DNA of 64,000 nt, from positions 1 through 64,000 of the forward strand of contig JAJFKB010000010.1 in the NCBI GenBank assembly GCA_021773395.1. Reading direction: 5' to 3'. Position numbers and translations under genes: made by a program. The notes below the pieces were generated by a model. That model did no database searches and had not been told where the DNA came from. It saw only the letters and a list, made by a program, of their open reading frames with translations. Of the stretch, positions 54,143 to 64,000 are shown piece after piece (the first letter of the stretch is position 1; each line of letters starts with the position of its first letter). The stretch comes from Gammaproteobacteria bacterium (lineage in GTDB: Bacteria > Pseudomonadota > Gammaproteobacteria > Pseudomonadales > IMCC2047).

Positions 54143-54219
54143 CTGATTTCACTCCTCTGCGCTGGCTCCCGGCCCCACCCACCAGTGAACCTTTTTGAAT
54201 TAGGTCACAAACATGGTAG

Positions 54220-56249
<2,030 letters not shown>

Positions 56250-56432
56250 TGTTTTCCCTTGAAATTTCCAATTACTACTCCATATATAAGCATAGCAAAA
56301 ACTTTCAAAAAGTAACGTCAGTGTTCTTTGTATACCGGGATAAGCCAATGACAACAGCGCTTAATAGGTATTAACAGTCACGGGGACTGGTGTTATAGTA
56401 TCCAACTCCAAACAAGCAGGAACTCCCGAATA

Positions 56433-56756
56433 ATGAGTGACATTAATAGCGTAAGCGATAGTTCATTTGACCAAGACGTATTACAGTCGGACACACCCGT
56501 TTTAGTAGATTATTGGGCCGAATGGTGCGGTCCTTGTAAAATGGTAGCGCCCGTTCTGGAAGAGATCGCCAAGGAATACAGCGGCCGATTAAAGGTATGC
56601 AAAATTAATATCGATGAAAATGAGGCGACGCCACCCAAATATGGTATTCGTGGCATTCCGACTCTGATGCTTTTTAAAAATGGCAACGTTGAAGCCACAA
56701 AAGTTGGTGCGCTCTCGAAATCGCAATTGGCAGCCTTTTTAGATAGCAACCTGTAA
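56433..56756 (+). CDS. trxA: Thioredoxin
   Basis: The 107-residue thioredoxin has the active site WCGPCK (about 31-36) and the cis-Pro in RGIPTLMLF (about 75). It reduces cytoplasmic disulfides. It is followed by rho, as in E. coli. Confidence 0.97.
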   Translation: MSDINSVSDSSFDQDVLQSDTPVLVDYWAEWCGPCKMVAPVLEEIAKEYSGRLKVCKINIDENEATPPKYGIRGIPTLMLFKNGNVEATKVGALSKSQLAAFLDSNL

Positions 56757-56779
56757 TCGTAGCATAGAACTTTTTACCT

Positions 56780-56854
56780 AAGCGGATTAGTCACTACCGG
56801 TAAGGCATTTTGCCAGGACCTGGGTTTTCTTTATCCGCTTTGACCGATTACCGG
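56780..56854. ncRNA. Candidate structured RNA (pseudoknot-compatible repeats) between trxA and rho
   Basis: AAGCGGAT (56780-56787) pairs perfectly with ATCCGCTT (56833-56840), and CCGGTAA (56797-56803) pairs perfectly with TTACCGG (56848-56854). The order A-B-A'-B' permits an H-type pseudoknot or two exclusive hairpins. A small GGCA/TGCC hairpin lies inside. It may be the trxA 3' end or part of the rho leader. This is a structural guess without covariation evidence. Confidence 0.35.
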
Positions 56855-56942
56855 ATATCCAAATAACAATAAAAATAAAGCATCCAACATTTTTTTATTA
56901 ATAACTAGACGTGCAACTAAATGAGTGCTATCTTTCGGCACC

Positions 56943-56975
56943 AAGGCACCCCCCAGAGGGCCTTTCTTCTTTTCC
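56943..56975 (+). terminator. Terminator-like hairpin upstream of rho
   Basis: AAGG-CA-CCC pairs with GGG-CCTT (bulged) and is followed by TCTTCTTTTCC. It lies 90 bases before the rho start and may attenuate rho transcription or end trxA transcripts. No gene is present in the 304-base trxA-rho gap; a rhoL-like leader peptide was not recognised. Confidence 0.45.
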
Positions 56976-57060
56976 GTAATTCCAAGATATTAAAATAATT
57001 AAACTATTAACCCCGCCTCGATTTTAAATCGACAGCATCTGATTAGCGTTATTAATCCCT

Positions 57061-58320
57061 ATGAACTTAACTGAATTAAAGCAAAAATCCGTACCCGAAC
57101 TACTAAAAATCGCTTCTGAAGTTGGCCTGGATAATCTGGCCCGCTCTCGCAAGCAGGATGTTATTTTTAGCATCCTAAAACGCCACGCCAAAAGCGGAGA
57201 AGATATTTTCGGTGACGGCATACTGGAAATATTACAAGATGGCTTCGGATTCCTGCGCTCAGCTGATAGTTCCTATCTCGCCGGGCCGGATGACATCTAC
57301 GTTTCCCCCAGTCAGATAAGGCGGTTTAATCTGCGTACGGGTGATACGGTATCTGGGAAAATTCGCCCACCAAAAGACGGCGAACGTTATTTCGCATTAC
57401 TCAAAGTCAATCAGATTAATTTCGACCAACCAGAAAACGCGAAAAGTAAAATACTATTCGAAAACCTGACTCCTCTATTTCCTGATGAGCGGCTGGTGCT
57501 AGAGAGAGGGAACGGAAGTACCGAAGATATATCGACCCGCGTTATTGATCTGGTAGCACCCATTGGTAAGGGCCAACGTGGTCTGATCGTATCACCGCCA
57601 AAAGCGGGAAAAACACTGATGCTACAAAATATTGCACAGGCGATCGCCACAAACAATCCTGACTGTCACCTGATTGTTCTCTTAATTGACGAACGTCCTG
57701 AAGAAGTGACAGAGATGCAGCGCTCGGTGCGCGGCGAAGTACTTGCCAGCACCTTTGATGAACCGCCATCACGTCACGTGCAGGTTGCGGAAATGGTTAT
57801 TGAAAAGGCTAAACGCCTGGTTGAGCACAAGAAAGATGTCGTCATCCTGCTGGACTCCGTTACCCGCCTGGCTCGCGCCTATAACACCACGGCACCATCA
57901 TCGGGCAAGGTATTGACCGGCGGAGTAGATGCTCATGCGCTGGAACGGCCCAAGCGTTTTTTCGGGGCTGCACGTAATATTGAAGAGGGCGGTAGTTTAA
58001 CTATTATTGCCACCGCTCTTGTTGATACCGGCTCGAAAATGGATGAAGTTATCTACGAAGAGTTTAAAGGTACCGGCAATATGGAAATTCATTTAGATAG
58101 GAAAATTGCCGAGAAGCGAGTCTACCCTGCAATTAACATCCGCCGCTCAGGCACACGCCGAGAAGAATTACTGACTTCAGAAGATGAATTACAAAAAATG
58201 TGGATTCTACGCAAACTACTGAATTCGATGGAAGATGGCCCCGCCATGGAATTTTTGATGGATAAGCTAAAAGACTTTAATACCAACGACGAATTCTTCT
58301 CATCTATGAAACGCAGTTAG
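57061..58320 (+). CDS. rho: Transcription termination factor Rho
   Basis: The 419-residue hexameric RNA helicase has the N-terminal helical domain, the RNA-binding cold-shock-like part (DGFGFLRS...[18 protein letters not shown], about 57-90), Walker [11 protein letters not shown] near 180, Walker [18 protein letters not shown] near 260 and the Q/R loops after it. The length equals that of E. coli Rho. Autoregulation through the leader is usual in the family. Confidence 0.97.
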   Translation: MNLTELKQKSVPELLKIASEVGLDNLARSRKQDVIFSILKRHAKSGEDIFGDGILEILQDGFGFLRSADSSYLAGPDDIYVSPSQIRRFNLRTGDTVSGKIRPPKDGERYFALLKVNQINFDQPENAKSKILFENLTPLFPDERLVLERGNGSTEDISTRVIDLVAPIGKGQRGLIVSPPKAGKTLMLQNIAQAIATNNPDCHLIVLLIDERPEEVTEMQRSVRGEVLASTFDEPPSRHVQVAEMVIEKAKRLVEHKKDVVILLDSVTRLARAYNTTAPSSGKVLTGGVDAHALERPKRFFGAARNIEEGGSLTIIATALVDTGSKMDEVIYEEFKGTGNMEIHLDRKIAEKRVYPAINIRRSGTRREELLTSEDELQKMWILRKLLNSMEDGPAMEFLMDKLKDFNTNDEFFSSMKRS

Positions 58321-58361
58321 CGCTCGCTCTTTGATGAACGCACCCAGAATTTGACGAAACG

Positions 58362-59828
58362 ATGTCCTTTAAAGACCTGCGAGAGTTTATCCTTTTTCTT
58401 GAGGAGAAAGGTCAACTCAAGCGCATCAGCAGGGAAATCAACCCAAATCTGGAAATGACCGAGGTTTGCGACCGTGCGCTTCGTGCAGGCGGCCCCGCTC
58501 TGCTGTTCGAAAACCCGACCAATTCAAAAATCCAGCTTCTGGCAAACCTCTTTGGTACAACCCAGAGAGTAGCGATGGGCATTGGTCAGGAGGATATTGA
58601 GGAACTCAGAGAAGTTGGCCATCTGTTAGCGTTTCTCAAGCAACCGGATCCGCCCAAGGGCATTAAAGATGCCTGGCAAAAACTACCCATATTCAAGCAG
58701 GTGATGAATATGGCTCCCAAAGTAGTTGAGCAGGCCGCCTGTCAGGAAAATATACTGAGCGGTGACCAAATTGATCTGTCGGTACTACCTATTCAAACCT
58801 GCTGGCCCGGCGATGCTGCACCTTTAATCACCTGGCCGCTGGTTATTACCCAGGGACCACACAAAGACCGGCAAAACCTGGGAATTTACCGGCAGCAGGT
58901 CATCGCAAAAAACAAGCTGATTATGCGCTGGCTGTCGCATCGCGGTGGCGCTCTGGACTATCAGGAGTGGCTACAGGCATACCCAGGCAAGCCCTTTCCC
59001 GTATCCGTCGCGCTCGGCACAGACCCTGCCACAACGTTGGGAGCTGTGACCCCCATACCCGACACGCTCTCGGAATATGCCTTTGCCGGCCTACTGCGCG
59101 GCCAAAAAACCGAATTAGTCAAATCTATCAGCAATGACCTGATGGTACCAGCCAATACAGAAATCGTACTGGAGGGCTACATAGATCCTAAAGAATCTGC
59201 GGAAGAAGGTCCCTTTGGGGATCATACCGGATATTACAACGAAGTTGAGCAGTTTCCGGTTTTTACCGTTACCCACATAACGCATCGCAACCACCCTATA
59301 TACCACAGCACTTATACCGGACGTCCGCCGGATGAACCCGCAATACTCGGGGTTGCGCTTAATGAAATTTTTGTCCCGATTTTACAGAAACAATTCCCTG
59401 AAATTGTCGATTTTTATCTGCCACCGGAAGGCTGCTCCTATCGTCTTGCTGTGGTTTCCATCAATAAACAATACCCTGGACACGCGAAGCGGGTAATGAT
59501 GGGTATTTGGTCTTTTTTGCGCCAGTTTATGTACACCAAATTTCTTATCGTGACAGACCAGGATATAAATGTAAGAAACTGGCAGGACGTTATATGGGCC
59601 ATGACAACACGTATGGACCCAGCCCGTGACACCGTAATAATCGAAAATACGCCTATCGATTATCTTGATTTTGCCTCACCAGTCGCAGGCTTAGGCTCAA
59701 AAATGGGCTTCGACGCAACCAATAAGCTACCGGCTGAAACCAGTCGCGAATGGGGCCATCCTATAAAGATGTCCGAGGAGATCAAGCAAAGAATTGATAA
59801 TATCTGGAACGATCTGGGTATTGATTGA
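58362..59828 (+). CDS. ubiD: UbiD, 3-octaprenyl-4-hydroxybenzoate decarboxylase
   Basis: The 488-residue protein is a prenylated-FMN decarboxylase with motifs [19 protein letters not shown]-like around 170, [11 protein letters not shown] (catalytic Glu region near 285) and the ERD-type triad residues of the family. The order rho-ubiD-flavin reductase is typical of gammaproteobacteria, which fixes the ubiquinone role rather than an aromatic-catabolic UbiD. It needs UbiX (not in the window) for its cofactor. Confidence 0.95.
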   Translation: MSFKDLREFILFLEEKGQLKRISREINPNLEMTEVCDRALRAGGPALLFENPTNSKIQLLANLFGTTQRVAMGIGQEDIEELREVGHLLAFLKQPDPPKGIKDAWQKLPIFKQVMNMAPKVVEQAACQENILSGDQIDLSVLPIQTCWPGDAAPLITWPLVITQGPHKDRQNLGIYRQQVIAKNKLIMRWLSHRGGALDYQEWLQAYPGKPFPVSVALGTDPATTLGAVTPIPDTLSEYAFAGLLRGQKTELVKSISNDLMVPANTEIVLEGYIDPKESAEEGPFGDHTGYYNEVEQFPVFTVTHITHRNHPIYHSTYTGRPPDEPAILGVALNEIFVPILQKQFPEIVDFYLPPEGCSYRLAVVSINKQYPGHAKRVMMGIWSFLRQFMYTKFLIVTDQDINVRNWQDVIWAMTTRMDPARDTVIIENTPIDYLDFASPVAGLGSKMGFDATNKLPAETSREWGHPIKMSEEIKQRIDNIWNDLGID

Positions 59829-59861
59829 TCCTATTCGTTAGGGGAAGATCAGAGGGATTTC

Positions 59862-60593
59862 ATGCAGCACCGTTGCAAAGTAAAGTCATTTGAAGCAGCC
59901 AACTCCTGTATCTACTGTGTACAGTTACAACCGGAAAATCCCGGTGCAGTTAGCTTTATGGCGGGACAGTATTTGCAAATTATTCTGCCCTCAGGAGAAG
60001 CCAGCTCATTTTCAATCGCCAGTTCACCCAGAACGCCCGATCTGATCGAGCTTAATATACTTGAAACACCAGACCAGGCCTCGTCAAAACGGGTTCTGGA
60101 GTTGCTGCGTAGCGAACATCCTATCAACGTTGAATTACCATTGGGCGACTGTTACCTGCCAGAGCAACTGGCTATTACGCCAAAAGTACCCATTATATTA
60201 GTAGCCGCAGGAACCGGGTTTGCTCAGATGAAAAGCATGCTCTATGAAATATTTGCCCGTGACCTGCCCAATCCGGTTCATCTTTATTGGGGTAATAAAC
60301 AGGCTGCGGGGTTCTATCATACCGAGCTGCTTCAAACATGGCACCAGAAGCACCACAACTTTCATTATCATCTCGTGGTCAGCGATGCGCAGGAAAGCTG
60401 TCAGTGGCTTGGCCGTGAAGGATTACTGTACGAAACCATTCACCAGGATTTCGCCAGCCTGGATGAGTGCCGACTCTGTATAAGCGGTTCACCTGCAATG
60501 GTCTATGCCACTATCGATGAATTATTTAAACATGGTTTAAAGGAACAGCACACCTATTCCGATGTGTTTAGCTATGCTCCTCGAGAGACCTAA
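59862..60593 (+). CDS. fre: NAD(P)H-flavin reductase
   Basis: The 243-residue protein has an FAD/flavin-binding domain (FSIASSPRTPDLIELNI) and an NAD-binding domain (PIILVAAGTGFAQMKSML). It resembles Fre and the LuxG type. It reduces free flavin with NAD(P)H, which may support UbiX/UbiD cofactor supply (inference). It follows ubiD by 33 bases and its stop overlaps that of hemY on the other strand. Confidence 0.88.
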   Translation: MQHRCKVKSFEAANSCIYCVQLQPENPGAVSFMAGQYLQIILPSGEASSFSIASSPRTPDLIELNILETPDQASSKRVLELLRSEHPINVELPLGDCYLPEQLAITPKVPIILVAAGTGFAQMKSMLYEIFARDLPNPVHLYWGNKQAAGFYHTELLQTWHQKHHNFHYHLVVSDAQESCQWLGREGLLYETIHQDFASLDECRLCISGSPAMVYATIDELFKHGLKEQHTYSDVFSYAPRET

Positions 60594-61858
60594 CCTGCTA
60601 TTTTGGATATAGAAGCCTGAGCCGGGGACGGTTTGGGTAGTGCGGGCAACCCCTCAGTTACCAAATCAAACCCTTGTTGCAACACATCCGTACTTTCCTG
60701 TTCATCCCCAAGATAGCGCAATAACCTGGCCAACTCGGCGTAAACAACCACAGATTTCCTTAATTTAAGACTACTTACCAGATACTCTTTTGCCTTACCC
60801 CAAAGCTTATTTCTTATGCTGAGGCGCCCCAATGCCAGCATCAGATCAGGACTATTATTGCGCTCTTTAATCCACCTTTCCGCCGTCAACAATTGGTGCT
60901 GACTATCCTCCCCGGCGACCAGTCCAAATGCCTCAACAAGCTGTTCATCCCAATCGGTGTTGATCGATTCCTCCAGCGCTGATACCGCCAGCTCGGCTTT
61001 ACCCAGTTTTTTAAGCTGGCTGGTATAGGCCATGGTTACTAAAGCATGACGCCTTACTTTCGGCTGAATCTTATTCCAGGCCTTGACCAACTGCGCGACA
61101 ACCTTGTCATTCTCCGCACTCTTTGGCTGCTCTTTCACCGCACGATCAAGCAGCGAAATGGCAGTTTTGCGTTCCACCTCATCTAATTCCGCAGCAGGCG
61201 CAACCTTTAGCTTTCGCAAGACCGGCATTAATTGACTCAAAGCCTCCCAGTCCTCTAATGCCAGATAAACCTGTTGTAACTGCCGACAGACCTCCTTGTG
61301 CTTCGGATGAGATTGCCTCACCTGTATTAGTGCGGCCAAAGCCTGTTCATGTTGTCCTGACTCGATCTGAATCTGAGCCTTTGCCAGATCAAGCGCGAGC
61401 TTCGCACCCGGCACCTCTTCGGCCGCTTTCCTCAAATATCGGTCACTGGATTGCAGGTCACCATTCTTAAATGCTGCCTTTGCCGCCGTCACAAAACTGA
61501 CTAGCGGCGTATCAGAGTTTTCAGCGGCCTGATCCAGTTTTTTCTGAGCCAGATTCCAATTTCCCTCAAGATACGCAATTACACCTGCATTGGTTTTACT
61601 GAGTGCACGCCTGTGTTGCAGGCTAGAATTCCAACGCTTGAATGTTTCACCACTTCCCAACAATTTACTCACCAGCCAGATCATTAGCAAAACAGTCACA
61701 ACACTGGCAGCAATTCCGAACAACCCCATCCACAGACTCATTTCGACCGTGGTGTTTTTGAAAGACAGCAACAGATATCCCGGGTCTTCCTGGATTTTCC
61801 CTGCCATCCAGACGCTACCCAAAAATACCAGTAGAACCAAAAGAAACAGTTTTTTCAT
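60590..61858 (-). CDS. hemY: HemY, heme-operon membrane protein with TPR repeats
   Basis: The 422-residue protein has two N-terminal membrane segments (about 2-20, 40-65) and a cytoplasmic TPR-type helical repeat domain (KLDQAAENSDTPLVSFVTAAKAAFKNGD...). It is the HemY of the gammaproteobacterial hemCDXY operon, not the protoporphyrinogen oxidase of the same name. Its start overlaps the hemX stop (ATGA). Confidence 0.9.
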   Translation of the reverse strand: MKKLFLLVLLVFLGSVWMAGKIQEDPGYLLLSFKNTTVEMSLWMGLFGIAASVVTVLLMIWLVSKLLGSGETFKRWNSSLQHRRALSKTNAGVIAYLEGNWNLAQKKLDQAAENSDTPLVSFVTAAKAAFKNGDLQSSDRYLRKAAEEVPGAKLALDLAKAQIQIESGQHEQALAALIQVRQSHPKHKEVCRQLQQVYLALEDWEALSQLMPVLRKLKVAPAAELDEVERKTAISLLDRAVKEQPKSAENDKVVAQLVKAWNKIQPKVRRHALVTMAYTSQLKKLGKAELAVSALEESINTDWDEQLVEAFGLVAGEDSQHQLLTAERWIKERNNSPDLMLALGRLSIRNKLWGKAKEYLVSSLKLRKSVVVYAELARLLRYLGDEQESTDVLQQGFDLVTEGLPALPKPSPAQASISKIAG

Positions 61859-63090
61859 TGAGAAACTCCTGCTCCCGCTGCGGCAACCGGGTCGTTTGTA
61901 CCAGTAGACTCCGGGATTTTAGACAATGGCTGCTCCGGATTGGTCAAATAGGCTTTGAGTAAAGTCAAAGATCCGGAAATATCAGGAAGCGCGGGCGCTA
62001 TATCAACCGATTTCAGTTCGGCGATCCCTTCCAGCATCGCTGTGGTCGAGTTATTGAGCTGGAAGTAATCCGTGATCCACTGCTCTGCTTTCTTCAGACT
62101 TTGCAAATAAAGTGCTGGTTTACGCTGCAACAGCGCCAATTGCGCCTGCTCCAACATTAATCTCAAATTCTGTTGCACATAATAATGCTGCTCAGGAGGC
62201 AGTAATGGCGCCACCGGCTGATCCCTCTGCCTGATGACGACCAGATCGCTTAATCGCTCTAACACCGAATCCAGACTGTAACTATTTTTCGGCATTGTTT
62301 CTGCTGCCTGCTCCTGCTGTGGGCTAAGCAAGGGTAATTGCGACAGCTGCTCAGCCAACGCCGCCAGTGTTAGAAAAGTCCCCTGAATGTCCATTTTACC
62401 CAAGACTTGCAGGGAGGCTATTTCACTGGCAATCTGCCTGCGAACCTCATGCAGATGAATATCATCCACCTTGACCAGGATGTCATCGGTTGCTTTAAGC
62501 AGCGCCAAAACACTTGTATTCTCCTGCTCCATTACCAATCGCTGATTAGCCAAGCGTAATAAATACTCAGCTTCTGCCAGCATCCAACTACGTCGGCTAA
62601 CCTGTGTAATTTCACCTATTTGGCGTCTCGTATTGGCAATTCGTACGATGACTTCTTCAATAGCCCGCTCCTGCTCTGCCATGCGTTGCTGGTATGAGCG
62701 CAAGTCCGAATTAAGGGATTCCGCCTGTTGCTGCGCACTCGCCAACAGTCTGCTTTCAGTGGATTTCACTGCCACCCTGTCCGCCTGCTGATATTGCTCC
62801 ATTTGCCAGTAGGTGTAGCCTGCGCCACCCAAACCACATAGAGCTAGCAGAAATGCAAGCCAGGCGACTCCACGCCCCTGTTTTTTAACTTTAGCCTGGG
62901 ACGGAAGCGGATCCTTTAGCAGCGGGGGCGATTGCTTACCCGCTTCCTTGTTATCCTGTTTAGAGCCATTTTGTTCCCTTTTTTCATCCGCCAGCAGGGT
63001 TTCTGAATCAACCTTTTCCTCAGCATTTTCTGACGAATTGTCGGCTATGGTTTCTGATGACTCAGCCTTTTTCTCTTCTTTATCTGTCAT
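61855..63090 (-). CDS. hemX: HemX, membrane protein of the heme operon
   Basis: The 411-residue protein has a charged cytoplasmic N-terminus of about 75 residues rich in Glu, Lys and Ser, one membrane segment at about 76-96, and a helical coiled-coil part (LASAQQQAESLNSDLRSYQQRMAEQERAIEEV). It is often annotated as a uroporphyrinogen-III methyltransferase but has no methyltransferase motifs. It probably scaffolds heme synthesis together with HemY. Confidence 0.9.
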   Translation of the reverse strand: MTDKEEKKAESSETIADNSSENAEEKVDSETLLADEKREQNGSKQDNKEAGKQSPPLLKDPLPSQAKVKKQGRGVAWLAFLLALCGLGGAGYTYWQMEQYQQADRVAVKSTESRLLASAQQQAESLNSDLRSYQQRMAEQERAIEEVIVRIANTRRQIGEITQVSRRSWMLAEAEYLLRLANQRLVMEQENTSVLALLKATDDILVKVDDIHLHEVRRQIASEIASLQVLGKMDIQGTFLTLAALAEQLSQLPLLSPQQEQAAETMPKNSYSLDSVLERLSDLVVIRQRDQPVAPLLPPEQHYYVQQNLRLMLEQAQLALLQRKPALYLQSLKKAEQWITDYFQLNNSTTAMLEGIAELKSVDIAPALPDISGSLTLLKAYLTNPEQPLSKIPESTGTNDPVAAAGAGVSQ

Positions 63091-63170
63091 GATCTGTCTT
63101 AATTAAATTTAGTGGTTGTTAAAGCTCATAAATGCCAAGTAGATCCAATCCATCTTGCCACTCAATAACA

Positions 63171-63920
63171 TTAGAGCTCCGCCAGCATCGCTTCATTGGA
63201 TGCTCCCTCGGCAGTCTTTATCCTGACATAACCCATCGCTTTTGCTTTCGCAGATATCCGTTCACTTGCGGTTACTAAATTTACGCTTATTAGGTTGTCG
63301 TAGCAAGGCGCGAGCGAATGATGCATATTTTCAAGAATCTCAACACTAGTAATGAGTATGCGGTCCGGCAAGTTAGCGCCTATCGTTTTCAATATCTGTT
63401 CAGCACTATAGTAAATGGGTTTTCTGCAATACAAATCCAGCGTTTCCACCCTTGCTCCTCGTGCGCTGAATTGCTCCTGCAACAATGTGCGACCGCCTTT
63501 TCCTTTGAGAATCAGTATCTTTTTTCCCTGCAGCATTTTTAAGCCAGGTAGTGCTAGAAGTGCTTCACTGTCCCAGCCTCGGCTCGGCACCTGCGCAGAT
63601 ATCGCCCTACTAGCCAAAGCGTTTGCTGTTGCAACACCAACCGCGTACCACTCGATATGAAGGGGCAATTGAGGCCAATACTGATCAATTCTCTCCAAAC
63701 CAATTTTTGCCGCATTGGGACTCACAACGACGATCACATCATAACGATCCAGGTCGATGACTTTTTGCTTCTCAACGCCGATAAGTTCCAACTCTTGAAT
63801 CTCTATCAATGGCAAAGCAACTACTCTCCCGCCTCTTCGCCGAATTTCCTGTGCCAACTGCTGCCCCTGCAAACCTGGCCGCGTGACTACAATTGATTTG
63901 CCTTCAATATCAGGCGCCAT
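63171..63920 (-). CDS. hemD: Uroporphyrinogen-III synthase
   Basis: The 249-residue protein has the two-domain HemD pattern (VVTRPGLQGQQLAQEIRRRGGRVVALPLIEI; VVVSPNAAKIGLERI; ILKGKGGRTLLQEQFSARGARVETLDLYCRKP). It closes hydroxymethylbilane into uroporphyrinogen III. The start lies two bases past the hemC stop. Confidence 0.93.
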   Translation of the reverse strand: MAPDIEGKSIVVTRPGLQGQQLAQEIRRRGGRVVALPLIEIQELELIGVEKQKVIDLDRYDVIVVVSPNAAKIGLERIDQYWPQLPLHIEWYAVGVATANALASRAISAQVPSRGWDSEALLALPGLKMLQGKKILILKGKGGRTLLQEQFSARGARVETLDLYCRKPIYYSAEQILKTIGANLPDRILITSVEILENMHHSLAPCYDNLISVNLVTASERISAKAKAMGYVRIKTAEGASNEAMLAEL

Positions 63921-63922
63921 CG

Positions 63923-64000
63923 CTAACTCTCGTTCTGGCTATAGACCTTTTCGAGTATTCTATCGGCCCCTTGCGCCAATAGATCTTTTCCCAGTGACTT
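63923..64000 (-). CDS. hemC: Hydroxymethylbilane synthase (HemC), C-terminal fragment
   Basis: The last 25 codons before a TAG at 63923 read LGKDLLAQGADRILEKVYSQ and end NES, the C-terminal helix pattern of HemC (xLLAQGADxIL). The rest lies beyond the right window edge. It is placed directly before hemD, as in the hemCDXY operon. Confidence 0.8.
   Translation of the reverse strand, partial: KSLGKDLLAQGADRILEKVYSQNES

Noticed and set aside
58362-59828. UbiD-family gene as part of the anaerobic aromatic pathway
   Set aside because: Its position after rho and before the flavin reductase, and its length, fit the ubiquinone-synthesis UbiD of gammaproteobacteria.
61855-63090. HemX as a true uroporphyrinogen-III methyltransferase
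   Set aside because: The protein has a single membrane helix and a coiled coil and no SAM-methyltransferase motifs.

Overview
The window reads as a chromosomal segment of a gammaproteobacterium of moderate GC. The housekeeping blocks support this: hemC-hemD-hemX-hemY, trxA followed by rho, ubiD and a flavin reductase, a long-form pstS-C-A-B-phoU operon, hemB next to a Ppx/GppA gene, and a DUF3619/DUF3106 sigma-factor module. The genus cannot be fixed from sequence alone. No tRNA, rRNA, CRISPR, transposase or phage gene was seen.

Positions 1-23,100 hold the striking part, an anaerobic aromatic-degradation block. The minus-strand run had-oah-dch-bcrC-bcrB-bcrA-bcrD-fdx (22128 to 14172) has the gene content and order of the Thauera-type class I benzoyl-CoA reductase cluster. 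It continues co-directionally into an SDR dehydrogenase, korA-korB (2-oxoacid:ferredoxin oxidoreductase), a ferritin-like protein and hcrC-hcrA-hcrB (4-hydroxybenzoyl-CoA reductase), and ends at a clear intrinsic terminator (6110-6164). Together the genes encode removal of the para-hydroxyl from 4-hydroxybenzoyl-CoA, ATP-driven dearomatisation of benzoyl-CoA with ferredoxin electrons, and modified beta-oxidation to 3-hydroxypimeloyl-CoA. A MarR-family gene lies just upstream, and a near-perfect palindrome overlaps the -10 of a good sigma70-type promoter in front of had. Left of the run are two convergent diguanylate cyclases, a CoA-ligase-like protein whose N-terminal ATP-grasp half appears to lack its ATP-binding lobe, and, divergent from it, the start of a molybdopterin oxidoreductase cut by the window edge.

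Positions 23,100-32,700 hold the phosphate block: pstS-pstC-pstA-pstB-phoU on the minus strand, with a strong Pho box before pstS, and a divergent OprP/OprO-like porin. Positions 32,700-39,000 hold an AEC transporter, kynureninase, a class III CoA-transferase, a succinate/glutarate-semialdehyde-type dehydrogenase and a divergent Lrp regulator. Positions 39,000-50,000 hold a lipoprotein, a Tat-exported DUF1501/DUF1800 pair, the ECF sigma/DUF3619/DUF3106 module, a DksA-like zinc-finger protein, a cyclase-family hydrolase, a thioesterase, a cupin, an ABM-domain membrane protein and elbB. Positions 50,000-64,000 hold an ArsM methyltransferase, a TVP38-disulfide-reductase fusion, a sterol-desaturase-like hydroxylase, hemB, ppx/gppA, trxA, rho, ubiD, a flavin reductase and the hem operon.

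Four short noncoding elements with terminal inverted repeats (about 23240-23509, 29590-29854, 32505-32685, 48831-48978) sit between genes and look like MITE or REP-type repeats; two share internal sequence. The trxA-rho gap contains an A-B-A'-B' arrangement of inverted repeats compatible with a pseudoknot, followed by a terminator-like hairpin. Starts were moved from the longest reading frame to an internal ATG or GTG wherever a ribosome binding site, a signal peptide or family length favoured it. All assignments come from reading the sequence; no database search was run.
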